Below, one piece after another: positions 31,104 through 41,700 of a stretch of 64,000 nt of DNA. The DNA lies in contig NZ_JACCLX010000016.1 in assembly GCF_024490875.1 (NCBI RefSeq), forward strand, positions 1 through 64,000, read 5' to 3'. The translations under genes were made by a program, and so were the position numbers. Positions within the stretch are counted from its first letter, which is position 1; every line of letters starts with the position of its first letter. Origin of the DNA: Methanocaldococcus sp. GTDB lineage: Archaea > AGJL01 > Methanococci > Methanococcales > Methanocaldococcaceae. Under the pieces are notes generated by a model. That model had not been told where the DNA came from and searched no databases. It worked only from the letters and a program-made list of their open reading frames with translations.

Positions 31104-33221
31104 TTATAATAAACTCCAAAAGCCTAATTTTGGATTGTAAATATCTCCTGATTTCTTTAAATATTCCAATGCAGTTTCTACATCTTTCTCTGACAAGCCA
31201 ATATTTAAAGCTCTATCATAAATCTCTTCCTCAGGGGCTAAGCCATCGTTTCTTAAATTAACGATTTCCCTAATAATATTTAAGACAGCATCCATTTTAT
31301 CTCTTCTTGATTTTGGAGTTCCTGCTATTTTATCTAAATCTAATGTTCCTGATTCTGGGTCATAGGCTACTTGCTTTAAACATTCATCAATAATATTTAT
31401 AGCAACTTCAGCATCAACATCTTCAACTTTATTTGATAATCTAGCCTTTGCGTGCATCTCAGATATTCTCACAATTGCCTCTAACTGCCTTGCAGTTATT
31501 GGTATTGGGTTATCTCCCTCTCCCAACTTTCTCATCTCTAAGTAATATTTTTTAATCATTTTCTTTGCCTTTTCAGTTAAATATGGCATAATTAATTTAG
31601 TTTCGTCAAACTCTCCCAAGTATAAATCTTGATTCTCTTCTATGTATGCGCAACTTCTTGCATATATAATATAATATTTTAGTAGTCTCTCATCTACAAC
31701 AATTCCATCAATTTCAATTGACCCCAAGATTTTATAATCTTTCGTAGCTGACTCAATGTGTGTGTTTAATATATGCTCTGCTATCTCCTCATCTTCTTTC
31801 CTGTTAGGAATATCCATCAGTGGAAATATTAAGTCGAATCTACTTAATAATGGAGCGGGAATATCGATCTGCTCTATTACAGTTAAATTTCTATCAAATC
31901 TTCCCCTCTTTGGATTGCACGCAGCTAAAACTGCACACCTTGCAGGAAGTTTAACATTAATTCCTCCCTTATTTACGTGTATTGTTTGGCTTTCCATTGC
32001 CTCTAATATATATTTCATTACATTCTTATCAACTGTTAATTCATCTATACAAGCAGTTCCTTCATTAGCTCTAACAAAAACTCCTGGTTTAACAACCCAA
32101 CCATCTCCAATTTCTGTTGCTTCCCTAATAACATTTGCAGTTAAACCTCCACCAGTGGCTGTTGTTACTGATGCATAAGCATTTTGAGGAAACAGCCTTG
32201 CAATTCTTCTAAGCATAGTGGTTTTTCCAATTCCTGGGTCTGTAATTAATAAAATATGACTGTCTCTTCTTAAAGGAGTTCCATCTGGTAAGAATTTAAA
32301 TGCTCCTTTAATTTGTTGCAAAAATATTGCTTTTTTAACCAAGTCATAACCTTTTATCTGAGAAATCATAAAGTTTGATAAAATGTCAATAATATTTTTC
32401 TTTTTTCCTAATTCATTTAAAGTTTCTATCAATTCCTCATTTCCTAAAATATCTCTAACTTCAATTTTTTGATAACTCTCTGCAATTTTAACATAATTAC
32501 TTTTAACAAAAATTTCAAATACTGGTATTTTTGGCTTCGTTTTCTTCTTTAAAACTGTTCCTACAACATCCACTCTTCCAGAATAGATTCCCGGACTGTT
32601 TTCTAAGAATACTTTTATACTTCTTGGAGGGTCGTCAGGGTTTTTCATTAAGTCAATTGGTTGCTGAATCTCTAACTCCTGTATATTTATATATGTAGAT
32701 TCCTCGTAATCGATAACCATTTCTTCTTTGCAATCTCCATTGTTACAAATAACCTTAGGTAGTTCAAAGTAGTTATGTATTGTCTTATATTTTATATTTC
32801 CACATCTTGGACAGACATAACAGGCTCTTTTTAATAAAGCACAAACTTTTCCCGCCTTAACTATTACCCCTTCAAATTTAACTAACTTATTTATGTCAGA
32901 TGAGGATATTTCCTCAATTAATTTTTCGCAACCTTTTGGATTTTTAAATGCAATCTGTATTTTTTCTAACTCTTTATCCTCTCCAAACAATTCGATATAT
33001 GTCCTTTTAAAAATATCTAAAATTATCTCTTCAATCTCTTTAGGTCTTTCTATAATTAAATCATTAACTTCACAGGCATCAGGAAAGTGCATTAAAAACT
33101 TTTCTATGTCAAATTCAAAAATATTATTTTTAATTAAATTATTTGCTAACTCTTCCTTAATAAAACTCTTTATTTTATACTCATATTTCGACTTAACATA
33201 TTCTTCGTCGAAGTTTACCAT
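31104..33221 (-). CDS. mcm: MCM replicative helicase homologue, divergent
   Basis: This is a 705-residue MCM-family AAA+ helicase. The N-terminal domain has a zinc site CPRCGN...CNNGDC near residues 138-163. The core has Walker A as TDPGIGKTT rather than the usual GDPG(T/V)AKS, Walker B ACIDELT, sensor 1 AACNP, and arginine finger LLSRFDLIF. A winged-helix tail follows (about 630-705). Methanococcales carry several MCM paralogues, some from integrated elements, so this may or may not be the main replicative helicase. It lies directly beside a CRISPR element. Confidence 0.88.
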   Translation of the reverse strand: MVNFDEEYVKSKYEYKIKSFIKEELANNLIKNNIFEFDIEKFLMHFPDACEVNDLIIERPKEIEEIILDIFKRTYIELFGEDKELEKIQIAFKNPKGCEKLIEEISSSDINKLVKFEGVIVKAGKVCALLKRACYVCPRCGNIKYKTIHNYFELPKVICNNGDCKEEMVIDYEESTYINIQELEIQQPIDLMKNPDDPPRSIKVFLENSPGIYSGRVDVVGTVLKKKTKPKIPVFEIFVKSNYVKIAESYQKIEVRDILGNEELIETLNELGKKKNIIDILSNFMISQIKGYDLVKKAIFLQQIKGAFKFLPDGTPLRRDSHILLITDPGIGKTTMLRRIARLFPQNAYASVTTATGGGLTANVIREATEIGDGWVVKPGVFVRANEGTACIDELTVDKNVMKYILEAMESQTIHVNKGGINVKLPARCAVLAACNPKRGRFDRNLTVIEQIDIPAPLLSRFDLIFPLMDIPNRKEDEEIAEHILNTHIESATKDYKILGSIEIDGIVVDERLLKYYIIYARSCAYIEENQDLYLGEFDETKLIMPYLTEKAKKMIKKYYLEMRKLGEGDNPIPITARQLEAIVRISEMHAKARLSNKVEDVDAEVAINIIDECLKQVAYDPESGTLDLDKIAGTPKSRRDKMDAVLNIIREIVNLRNDGLAPEEEIYDRALNIGLSEKDVETALEYLKKSGDIYNPKLGFWSLL

Positions 33222-33364
33222 AGTATCACGTAAATTATTTGGTTTTTAAATTATTTTGAATTTAAAATATTTAAATATAATATTCTTTAAATTTTAGTAG
33301 TGTTTGGATATACGTTAGTATTGGATATTGTATTATTTAAAATTAAAATAAGATTTTTAAATGT

Positions 33365-34000
33365 TTAAATATATCTATTAGAACTTTCTCTATACAAAAC
33401 CCCAAAGTAATATGCAGATACCAAAGATAAATAAAAAGTCCCAAAAATTACTCCAAATATATATAAAATATATCCAATTATAGGAATCCTTAATATTATT
33501 GCTAACATTATACCAAATATAATACCTACAAGAATTAATATAGTATATGCTAATACATATCTTCCAAGCACTGACTTTATTCTCATTAGTATTTCCTTAA
33601 ATTCAAATAAAGCGAAAAATCTTTTCTTTATAGCATAGTTAGCAATAGCCATTGGATAGATAAACAAAAGCACAAGATATACACAAATCCATAATAATAA
33701 GAGAGTGTCTATAAGATTTTTACTAAAATTGAAATAGCGGGATAATAAAGCAATTACAAAAAGGACAATTAGTAATATAACCCAATAAAATAAATAGGCA
33801 AAGCCTTTAATAAATTTGTCTTTTAGATTATCCCACTCTGGGAGTTTTTCTTCTCCTTTTATAACATTTTCAAAAGTTTCTACAATATAACCAAATACTA
33901 TAAAATCAACAATTGGAATATATATTAAAACACTTCCAATTATAATTTTTATTACCCATTTTTCATCTTTCATAGGAAAATTTAAACATTCGATAAACAT
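33365..34000 (-). CDS. DUF4013 family membrane protein
   Basis: This is a 211-residue protein with about five hydrophobic segments. The loop GEEKLPEWDNLKDKFIKGFAY (about residues 49-69) is the conserved feature of DUF4013 membrane proteins, which occur in many methanogens with unknown function. The start follows AGGAGG. It stands alone between mcm and pycB. Confidence 0.72.
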   Translation of the reverse strand: MFIECLNFPMKDEKWVIKIIIGSVLIYIPIVDFIVFGYIVETFENVIKGEEKLPEWDNLKDKFIKGFAYLFYWVILLIVLFVIALLSRYFNFSKNLIDTLLLLWICVYLVLLFIYPMAIANYAIKKRFFALFEFKEILMRIKSVLGRYVLAYTILILVGIIFGIMLAIILRIPIIGYILYIFGVIFGTFYLSLVSAYYFGVLYRESSNRYI

Positions 34001-34128
34001 AATTTACCTCCTAATATTATTAATATAGGATAACTTTATATAATAAATATAGCAATATAAATGCCACAAATATTGTTTTCTATATTGTTTCCTATTCTAT
34101 TTTAAAATAGATATAATGAGGGATAAGA

Positions 34129-35832
34129 ATGGTTAAAATAACTGATACTACTTTTAGAGATGCACAACAATCCTTAATAGCCACAAGGATGAGAACTGAG
34201 GATATGTTGCCAATTGCCGAAAAGATGGATGAAGTTGGGTTCTATTCTATGGAAGTTTGGGGAGGAGCTACTTTTGATGTCTGTATTAGATATTTAAATG
34301 AAGATCCTTGGGAGAGGTTAAGAGAGTTAAAAAAGAGGATTCAAAATACTCCATTACAGATGCTTTTAAGGGGGCAGAATTTGGTTGGTTATAGGCATTA
34401 CCCTGACGATATAGTTGAAAAATTTGTAATTAAAGCATACGAAAATGGAATTGATATATTTAGAATTTTTGATGCCTTGAATGATGTAAGAAATATGATA
34501 ACTGCTATAAAGACTGCTAAAAGAGTAGGGGCAGAGGTTCAAGGGGCGATATGTTACACAATAAGTCCAGTTCATACAATTGATCAGTATGTAGAATTAG
34601 CAAAAAAGTTGGAGGAATTAGGTTGTGATACAATATACATTAAAGATATGGCAGGATTATTAACACCTTATGAAGGTTATGAGTTAGTTAAAAGACTTAA
34701 AGAAGAAGTTTCAGTCCCTGTTGGGGTTCATAGTCACTGCACAAGTGGATTGGCTCCGATGACATACATAAAGGTTATTGAGGCAGGGGCAGATATTGTA
34801 GATTGTGCAATATCTCCATTTGCTATGGGAACTTCTCAACCACCAACAGAGAGTATCGTGGCGGCGTTAAAAGGAACTAAATACGATACAGGATTGGATT
34901 TAAAATTATTAAATGAAATTAGAGATTACTTTATGAAGGTTAGAGAAAAATACAAAATGTTAATATCCCCAATCTCCCAAATTGTAGATGCAAGAGTTTT
35001 AATATACCAAGTTCCAGGGGGAATGTTGTCAAACTTAATTTCACAACTTAAAGAGCAGGGTGCCTTAGATAAACTTGAAGATGTCCTAAAAGAAATACCA
35101 AGAGTTAGAAAAGATTTAGGTTATCCTCCATTGGTTACTCCTACATCTCAAATTGTTGGAACTCAGGCAGTTTTGAATGTCTTAACTGAGGAAAGATATA
35201 AAATTATCACTAATGAAGTTGTTAATTATGTAAAAGGATATTATGGAAAGCCACCAGCACCAATAAATCCAGAATTATTAAAGAGAGTTTTAGATGAAGG
35301 AGAAAAACCTATTACATGCAGACCTGCTGATTTATTAGAACCAGAATGGGAAAAGGTAAAGAAGGAAGCAGAAGAAAAAGGCATTGTGAAAAAAGAAGAA
35401 GATATCTTAACATATGCTCTATATCCACAAATAGCAGTTAAATTCTTAAGAGGAGAGTTAAAACCTGAACCAATACCAAAAGAGAAAGATATAAGAAAGA
35501 TTTTAGAAATTCCAACAGAGTATATTGTTGAAGTTGATGGAGAAAAGTTCGAAGTTAAAATTGAGCCAAAGATAGGAACTGAATTGAAAAGAAAGAAAGA
35601 AATTATTACTGCTGAAATTGAAGGAGCAGTAACATCTCCATTTAGAGGAATTGTAACAAAAATTAAAGTTAAAGAAGGAGATAGAGTTAAAAAAGGAGAT
35701 GTTATTGTTGTATTAGAGGCTATGAAGATGGAGCATCCAATAGAAAGCCCTGTTGAAGGAACTGTTGAGAAGATATTAATTGACGAAGGAGATGCCGTAA
35801 ATGTAGGAGATGTAATTATGATTATAAAATAA
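34129..35832 (+). CDS. pycB: Pyruvate carboxylase subunit B
   Basis: This carries the carboxyltransferase and biotin carrier of two-subunit pyruvate carboxylase, making oxaloacetate. The carboxyltransferase domain begins [10 protein letters not shown] (residues 6-15) with the metal-binding HSHCTSG loop near 203. The C-terminal biotinyl domain has the biotin lysine in EAMKMEHP near residue 533. Length is 567. It precedes the A subunit by 43 bases in one operon with aIF5A downstream. Confidence 0.96.
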   Translation: MVKITDTTFRDAQQSLIATRMRTEDMLPIAEKMDEVGFYSMEVWGGATFDVCIRYLNEDPWERLRELKKRIQNTPLQMLLRGQNLVGYRHYPDDIVEKFVIKAYENGIDIFRIFDALNDVRNMITAIKTAKRVGAEVQGAICYTISPVHTIDQYVELAKKLEELGCDTIYIKDMAGLLTPYEGYELVKRLKEEVSVPVGVHSHCTSGLAPMTYIKVIEAGADIVDCAISPFAMGTSQPPTESIVAALKGTKYDTGLDLKLLNEIRDYFMKVREKYKMLISPISQIVDARVLIYQVPGGMLSNLISQLKEQGALDKLEDVLKEIPRVRKDLGYPPLVTPTSQIVGTQAVLNVLTEERYKIITNEVVNYVKGYYGKPPAPINPELLKRVLDEGEKPITCRPADLLEPEWEKVKKEAEEKGIVKKEEDILTYALYPQIAVKFLRGELKPEPIPKEKDIRKILEIPTEYIVEVDGEKFEVKIEPKIGTELKRKKEIITAEIEGAVTSPFRGIVTKIKVKEGDRVKKGDVIVVLEAMKMEHPIESPVEGTVEKILIDEGDAVNVGDVIMIIK

Positions 35833-35875
35833 TCTAAATAATTCAATTAACCTTTTTTATGTTAGGGTGGAAAGT

Positions 35876-37381
35876 ATGTTTAACAAGGTTTTAATTGCGA
35901 ATAGGGGAGAAATTGCCATTAGAATTATAAGAGCATGTTGGGAACTTGGAATAAAAACTGTTGCAGTATATTCTAAGGCAGATAAAAAATCTTTACATGT
36001 TTCTTTGGCAGATGAGTCATACTGTATAGGAGAACCTCCAGCGGCGAAGAGTTATTTAAATATGGAAGCAATCCTAAATGTTGCTGAAAAGGCAAAAGTT
36101 GATGCAATTCATCCAGGATATGGATTCTTAGCAGAAAATGCTGAATTTGCAAGGGCTGTAAAAAAGGCAGGTTTTGAATTTATTGGGCCTAATCCAGATG
36201 CCATAGAGGCAATGGGTAGTAAAATTAATGCTAAAAAAATTATGAGAAAGGCCGGAGTTCCTTTAATACCTGGAAGTGAAGGGGCTGTTGAAGATGTTGA
36301 TGAGGCAATAGAAATTGCGGAACAGATAGGATTTCCAGTTGTTGTAAAGGCCTCCGCTGGCGGTGGCGGAATGGGAATGAGTGTTGCCTATAATAAAGAG
36401 GAATTAAAAGAAGTTATTGAGTCAGCAAGAAATATTGCAAAAAGTGCATTTGGAGACCCAACGGTATTTATTGAAAAATACTTAGAGAATCCAAGACATA
36501 TAGAGATACAGTTATTAGGAGATAAGCATGGAAATATTATTCATTTAGGAGATAGAGAGTGTTCAATTCAAAGAAGACATCAAAAGTTGATAGAGGAGGC
36601 TCCGTCTCCAATAATGACTGAAGAGTTAAGAGAAAGGATGGGGGAGGCTGCAATCAAAGCAGGTAAGGCAATAAATTACGATAGTGCAGGGACTGTTGAA
36701 TTTTTATATGAAAATGGTAACTTTTACTTCTTAGAGATGAATACAAGGATTCAGGTTGAGCATACAGTTACAGAACAAGTTACTGGAATTGATTTAGTTA
36801 AGGCTATGATTAGAATAGCGGCAGGAGAGGAGTTAAATATAAAGCAAGAAGATGTTAAGATAAGAGGACATGCTATTGAGTGTAGAATTAACGCGGAAGA
36901 TCCTTTAAATGATTTTGTTCCTTGCTCTGGAAAAATAAAACTTTATAGATCTCCTGGAGGGCCAGGAGTTAGAATAGATAGTGGAGTTTGTGGGGGAGCT
37001 GAAATTCCACCATATTACGATCCAATGATTGCAAAATTAATAACATATGGAAATAGTAGAGAGGAGGCAATAGCAAGGATGAGAAGGGCTTTAAAAGAAT
37101 ATGTTATTGTTGGTGTTACCACAAATATTCCATTTCATAGAGCTGTTTTAGAAGAGGAAAACTTCTTAAAAGGAAATTTATCAACACACTATGTTGAACA
37201 AAATATGCCTAAATTAAAGAAATTGATGGTCAAATATGCTTTAGAATCAAGAGATCTATATAGTGTTGTTTCAGAAAAAGTCTTTGAAAAAAACAAAAAG
37301 ATTGCTGCAGCAATTGGTGGTATATCAATGCATATTAACCTTATAATAAAAGAAAATAATCAAGAATATAAAGGAGAGTAA
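35876..37381 (+). CDS. pycA: Pyruvate carboxylase subunit A (biotin carboxylase)
   Basis: This ATP-grasp enzyme carboxylates biotin on PycB. It begins [17 protein letters not shown]; the glycine-rich ATP loop [11 protein letters not shown] is near residue 160, [14 protein letters not shown] near 287 holds the catalytic Glu and Arg, and RINAEDP follows. Length is 501 residues with a short C-terminal extension beyond the usual end near 455. The start is ATG 35876 after AGGGTGG. Confidence 0.96.
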   Translation: MFNKVLIANRGEIAIRIIRACWELGIKTVAVYSKADKKSLHVSLADESYCIGEPPAAKSYLNMEAILNVAEKAKVDAIHPGYGFLAENAEFARAVKKAGFEFIGPNPDAIEAMGSKINAKKIMRKAGVPLIPGSEGAVEDVDEAIEIAEQIGFPVVVKASAGGGGMGMSVAYNKEELKEVIESARNIAKSAFGDPTVFIEKYLENPRHIEIQLLGDKHGNIIHLGDRECSIQRRHQKLIEEAPSPIMTEELRERMGEAAIKAGKAINYDSAGTVEFLYENGNFYFLEMNTRIQVEHTVTEQVTGIDLVKAMIRIAAGEELNIKQEDVKIRGHAIECRINAEDPLNDFVPCSGKIKLYRSPGGPGVRIDSGVCGGAEIPPYYDPMIAKLITYGNSREEAIARMRRALKEYVIVGVTTNIPFHRAVLEEENFLKGNLSTHYVEQNMPKLKKLMVKYALESRDLYSVVSEKVFEKNKKIAAAIGGISMHINLIIKENNQEYKGE

Positions 37382-37447
37382 TATTTATATAACATAAAGA
37401 AATAGTTATAAAAAACCTCTTTAATGAAATTAGTTAAAGGTGATAAA

Positions 37448-37849
37448 ATGCCAGGAACTAAGCAAGTTAATGTTGGTTCATTGAAAGTAGGACAGTATGT
37501 TATGATTGATGGAATCCCATGTGAAATTGTAGATATCAGTGTTTCAAAGCCAGGAAAACACGGAGGAGCTAAGGCAAGAGTAGTAGGAATTGGGCTATTT
37601 GAGAAAGTTAAAAAAGAATTCGTTGCTCCAACATCAAGTAAAGTAGAAGTTCCAATAATCGACAGAAGAAAGGGACAAGTTTTAGCAATTATAGGAGATA
37701 TGGTTCAAATAATGGACTTACAAACTTATGAAACCTTAGAATTACCAATTCCAGAAGGTATTGAAGGTTTAGAACCAGGATGTGAAGTAGAGTATATAGA
37801 GGCAGTTGGTCAGTATAAAATAGCAAGAGTTCTTGGAGGAAATAAATAA
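37448..37849 (+). CDS. eif5a: Translation initiation factor aIF5A
   Basis: This is a 133-residue elongation and initiation factor that relieves ribosome stalling. The hypusine loop [11 protein letters not shown] carries the lysine to be modified, followed by an OB fold. The start is ATG 37448 ([11 protein letters not shown]) after GGTGAT; an ORF start 24 bases earlier has no support. It follows pycA by 66 bases and may share its transcript. Confidence 0.96.
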   Translation: MPGTKQVNVGSLKVGQYVMIDGIPCEIVDISVSKPGKHGGAKARVVGIGLFEKVKKEFVAPTSSKVEVPIIDRRKGQVLAIIGDMVQIMDLQTYETLELPIPEGIEGLEPGCEVEYIEAVGQYKIARVLGGNK

Positions 37850-37854
37850 ATTAT

Positions 37855-38577
37855 TTAAATTTCAAAAACACCATTTACAGTTCTTATATTGACATTATTT
37901 ATATATTTCTTTGCTATTTTTCCCAATTCTCTTAGTTCTTTTTCTTTTGGAGAGGGTAGTTTTCTAAATTCTTTATTATAAGCATCTTTTGGTTCAAATT
38001 GTTGAATAACATATAAATCACAATTTTTAACAGTTTTTGCTATTTCCTTAATATCACTTTTATCCATAACCTTTGGAACATATGTAGTTCTACATTCAAC
38101 AAATACATTATTTTTTTTACATAAATCAATAATTTTTAATATTTTATTTTTAATAGTTTCTCCATCTTCTTTACATTTTGTAAATTCCTTATATTTGTCA
38201 AATCTACATTTTACATCAACAGCTACATAATCAATAAGATTGTGATTTATTAAATATTCAATAACTTCTGGATTAGTTCCATTAGTGTCAATTTTCACTG
38301 GAAATCCATTTTTTTTCGCATATCTTGCTATTTCAATTACTGCATCTTTTTGTAGAGTAGGTTCTCCCCCACTTATAACTATTGCCTCAGAGAAGAAAAA
38401 ATCTATATTTTTAAATAACTCATCCACAGTCATTTCATTTTTATGCTCTAAGATATATTTTAAATTGTGACAATATGAACATCTCATATTACAACCATAC
38501 AAAAATATAACAGAAGAGCATTTTTTTGGATAATCAATTGTTGATAAATCTACAATTCCAGAAACGAGAACTTTCAT
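37855..38577 (-). CDS. Radical SAM activase, NrdG/PflA-like
   Basis: This is a 240-residue radical SAM protein with CNMRCSYCHNL (CxxxCxxC, near residue 29) and GGEPTLQKD near 76. It matches the archaeal group called anaerobic ribonucleotide reductase activators. The reductase (NrdD) is not nearby, so the partner is inferred from family only. The start is ATG after GGTGAAAAT. It converges on aIF5A with five bases between genes. Confidence 0.85.
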   Translation of the reverse strand: MKVLVSGIVDLSTIDYPKKCSSVIFLYGCNMRCSYCHNLKYILEHKNEMTVDELFKNIDFFFSEAIVISGGEPTLQKDAVIEIARYAKKNGFPVKIDTNGTNPEVIEYLINHNLIDYVAVDVKCRFDKYKEFTKCKEDGETIKNKILKIIDLCKKNNVFVECRTTYVPKVMDKSDIKEIAKTVKNCDLYVIQQFEPKDAYNKEFRKLPSPKEKELRELGKIAKKYINNVNIRTVNGVFEI

Positions 38578-38619
38578 ATTTTCACCATATCAATTTTTAT
38601 TATTATCAATTTGAAAATG

Positions 38620-39033
38620 TTAATATAATACTAACTCATCAATTGACATATAGACAAGCATTAACCTAATCATATAGATTGTTAAAGGTAAATATTCATT
38701 ATAATGATGATAAGGTTGATTTAATATAATCTCAAATATAGCTATTATAATTCCGACTATTAAAAATGTTCCATCTATTTTTAGTAATTTTTTAAGTATT
38801 GGATTTCCTTCATTAAACCAATAAATCCCAATTAAGATACAGGTTGAAAATAAAAGAGTAGTAATGACATACAACAAATAACTAATTTCATCAGTACATT
38901 TAAATTGTATGATTAGTAGATAGAAACTAACAATAACTGATAAGAATAATATTCCAAACCAAATAATACTACCAATTATAAGCCCCAATCTTTTATTTTT
39001 CAGTTTTTTATTTTGCATTTCATTTATATCCAT
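38620..39033 (-). CDS. Small membrane protein, unknown
   Basis: This 137-residue protein has about four hydrophobic segments and a charged N-terminus (NEMQNKKLKNKRLG). I do not recognise the family. The start is ATG 39033 after GTGAT. It is the last of a run of four minus-strand genes for membrane or surface proteins. Confidence 0.6.
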   Translation of the reverse strand: MDINEMQNKKLKNKRLGLIIGSIIWFGILFLSVIVSFYLLIIQFKCTDEISYLLYVITTLLFSTCILIGIYWFNEGNPILKKLLKIDGTFLIVGIIIAIFEIILNQPYHHYNEYLPLTIYMIRLMLVYMSIDELVLY

Positions 39034-39148
39034 AACTATCACTTAATTTTTGTTAAAGTTTATTTTAATCTATAAATATTTATACATTGTTATTTTGTGT
39101 ATAATATTGGAACTACTATAATCAAACCAAATAATAAAAAATAAAAAT

Positions 39149-39553
39149 TTATTTGTCTAAATAATGTACAATCTTTTCAGAAATAAACCCAATCAATGGA
39201 AATCTAAACCATTTTCCACCAGAGGAATAATATGTTCCTAATAAAATTGGTGTTATAACAACTAATAGATACAATATTCCAAAAACAATCTCTAAATTAT
39301 CAATCATAGGATTTTGAGTGTTTATGGATAAAATAAAAATATATTTACAAATAGATTTAAAGAATGGGATCGATAGGGATATAAATTCCAATAAAATTAT
39401 GTGAATAAACATTGCCTGAATTGAATGGAATAATATAAATTTATTTTTCCTAAAAATAATAGCAAATATCAAAGGAACTAAAACTGGAAGTATTATGAAG
39501 GATATATAAGTTAAAGATGCCAAAACATACTCCATATTTATATTTTTTGTCAT
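39149..39553 (-). CDS. Small membrane protein, DUF4870-like
   Basis: This 134-residue protein has three to four membrane segments. The order of a first segment, RKNKFILFHSIQA, and a last GKWFRFPLIG block resembles DUF4870/Tic20-like proteins, whose function is unknown. It starts at ATG after GGGG. The neighbour at 39568 lies 14 bases upstream on the same strand. Confidence 0.6.
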   Translation of the reverse strand: MTKNINMEYVLASLTYISFIILPVLVPLIFAIIFRKNKFILFHSIQAMFIHIILLEFISLSIPFFKSICKYIFILSINTQNPMIDNLEIVFGILYLLVVITPILLGTYYSSGGKWFRFPLIGFISEKIVHYLDK

Positions 39554-39567
39554 AAATACCCCCTTTA

Positions 39568-40050
39568 TTATGAATTATAATCTATTTTTAATTTATTTAA
39601 ATATTTATAAATTATCTTTATTATTAAACCAATCAATATCCAACCATACATAGATAGAGGAATTACTACAAAAGGACTGTAATAATAAATTCCACTCATA
39701 TTTTTAGGAACAAATAATTTAACATAGATAAATAAAGGAAATGATAAAATATTATATGGAAATTTTGGAATGTCAAATTGTAAAAAAGGAATTATTAATC
39801 CAAAAACTGCTAAAAATAACAAAAATTTATCTTTTCTTAAAATATACAGTGTAGTTATAATTATACCCATAACCAAAAATAATTCTAATATGTATAAATA
39901 TGGATTTATACTTAAGAATTGTAAAATTAACACTATAAAACATAATATAGACAGTATTAAGAACGACTTATCCTTTTTAACAATATATAATATAGATGAG
40001 ATGATAAATAAAACTCCATATATTAGAACGTTTAAAATACTACTATTCAC
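39568..40050 (-). CDS. Membrane protein, unknown
   Basis: This 160-residue protein has about five hydrophobic segments and almost no charged loops apart from KKDK and RKDK turns. The KKDKSFLILSILCFIVLILQF and RKDKFLLFLAVFGLIIPFLQF stretches are an internal repeat, so it may have arisen by duplication of a two-helix unit. The start appears to be GTG at 40050. Family not recognised. Confidence 0.55.
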   Translation of the reverse strand: MNSSILNVLIYGVLFIISSILYIVKKDKSFLILSILCFIVLILQFLSINPYLYILELFLVMGIIITTLYILRKDKFLLFLAVFGLIIPFLQFDIPKFPYNILSFPLFIYVKLFVPKNMSGIYYYSPFVVIPLSMYGWILIGLIIKIIYKYLNKLKIDYNS

Positions 40051-40155
40051 CTTTATAATTTTATAAGAATAAATTTTCTTTCAATATATTTAAAATTTTC
40101 TATATTAGTGTATAATGAAAGTTTAGTAAAAATATTAATGTAAATAAAAAGTAAT

Positions 40156-41649
40156 TTAATTTTTCTTCCATAAAATATAACCAAAAATTAAAATTATTGC
40201 TATAACAATTCCAAGTAAGTAATAATTCGTCAGATTATTACTAGATTTATCAGTAATTATTTTGTTATTAGAAGACTTTTGGATATTTTCACTTAATTTA
40301 TTCAAATTAGCAATTTTTTTATACGTTCCATTGTTAAAGATATATAATGATGAATCATTTCCAATTAAAATAAAGTATCTTCCATTATAACCAACATCTA
40401 TTGAATTTAAATTGTCTATATCTATTTCAACAACTTTATTATTTTGTAAGTTAATTTTTTCAATTCCATAGAGGTAGGTTTTAATATCATAGGTATAATT
40501 TTTATTTTCTTCTATATTGCTTTCTAACTTCGGTAAATCATTAATATTCACAACCTTTTCTCCAACCTTTACTTCTTTATATTCTGTAAGATATAGAGGA
40601 GGGGTTTTATTATACTCTCTATATTTTTCTACGGTTTCTTTAGTAATATTATTTTTAACTTTAACCTTTTCTATTCTCCAAATTTCCATAACTGCCTTTT
40701 TGGGGTAAATTAAATAAATGTCATCTTTATTTATTGGAAAAACTTTATATATACTCTTATTTACACAAATAGTTTTTATTAAATTTAAGTCATTATCTAA
40801 AAGATATAATTTATTTTCTCCTACACAAATCCAGTAATTTCCATATTTATTATAAACTATTTGACATAATGAATAATTAAAGTATTTAAAATCGTAAAAT
40901 ATATTGTTATATTTCACTAAGAATTTTAAATAATTATCTACATATTTTAAACTGGTATCATTTTTCATATAAACGACTGAAAAAATCCCATTACCATAAA
41001 TAAGCCAATATTTTCCTTTTGGATTGTAATCAAAACAATAATTTATTGGTTCAAATTCATAAAAATAATAATTCTTAGAGTGATTTATATATTTAAACAA
41101 TTTAAACAAATACTTACTCAAATTTAAGTTTAAACCATAAAAACTATCTCCAATCCATATTAAGTTATTTGTAGTTGAGTTATATTTTAATTCAACCAAT
41201 ATTGGCTCTGCTCCCATACCTTCTTTATTATTAAAACATCCTAAAGCATCATTATTATTACTTTTTAGATTGTAAAATTCTCCTAAATTAAAACTATATA
41301 AATATAGTGTTCTATCGTTAATATCCAATTTACCAATACTACAACCATCCCAAGCATTACATACGATAAAAGTTCGATTTCCCAAGATAAAACTATCCTT
41401 ATAATATAAATATCCAAAATGTCTGTTAATCTCTTCATTGGAGTATGTTTTATTTAGATAAACAATATACTTTGGAGTTATATTTTTCAGAGTTCCATTG
41501 TATAAATAAATGTTATTATTATAAATTATAATCAAAATGTCTCCATTATGTTGAATAGAACTCCATTTGCTATCTGATGCATTAACTGGGAGAATTGATA
41601 TTAATATAAAAAAACTTAATAAAATTAGGAAATTCTTTTTTATTATCAT
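40156..41649 (-). CDS. Secreted, C-terminally anchored beta-propeller-like protein
   Basis: This 497-residue protein has a signal peptide (about 1-24, ending PVNA), a large outer domain and a C-terminal membrane helix (YYLLGIVIAIILIFGYIL) with a KK tail. The outer part has spaced repeats of the type G-x-YWL-x-G-N...LY, for example GKYWLIYGNGIF, GNYWICVGENKLYL and GRYFILIGNDSSLYIF, which suggests propeller blades. Many Asn-x-Ser/Thr sites fit an N-glycosylated surface protein. No known domain name can be given. Confidence 0.6.
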   Translation of the reverse strand: MIIKKNFLILLSFFILISILPVNASDSKWSSIQHNGDILIIIYNNNIYLYNGTLKNITPKYIVYLNKTYSNEEINRHFGYLYYKDSFILGNRTFIVCNAWDGCSIGKLDINDRTLYLYSFNLGEFYNLKSNNNDALGCFNNKEGMGAEPILVELKYNSTTNNLIWIGDSFYGLNLNLSKYLFKLFKYINHSKNYYFYEFEPINYCFDYNPKGKYWLIYGNGIFSVVYMKNDTSLKYVDNYLKFLVKYNNIFYDFKYFNYSLCQIVYNKYGNYWICVGENKLYLLDNDLNLIKTICVNKSIYKVFPINKDDIYLIYPKKAVMEIWRIEKVKVKNNITKETVEKYREYNKTPPLYLTEYKEVKVGEKVVNINDLPKLESNIEENKNYTYDIKTYLYGIEKINLQNNKVVEIDIDNLNSIDVGYNGRYFILIGNDSSLYIFNNGTYKKIANLNKLSENIQKSSNNKIITDKSSNNLTNYYLLGIVIAIILIFGYILWKKN

Positions 41650-41700
41650 TTTATCACCAAAATGTTTAAATAAAAAATTAATAAAAATAATAAATATTTA

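Noticed and set aside
31756-32178. A 140-codon frame antisense to mcm
   Set aside because: It lies wholly within the conserved AAA+ core on the other strand and has no family features.
35241-35846. A 201-codon frame antisense to pycB
   Set aside because: It is a shadow of the pycB biotin domain and linker, rich in Ser/Phe/Ile as expected from the complement of Lys/Glu codons.
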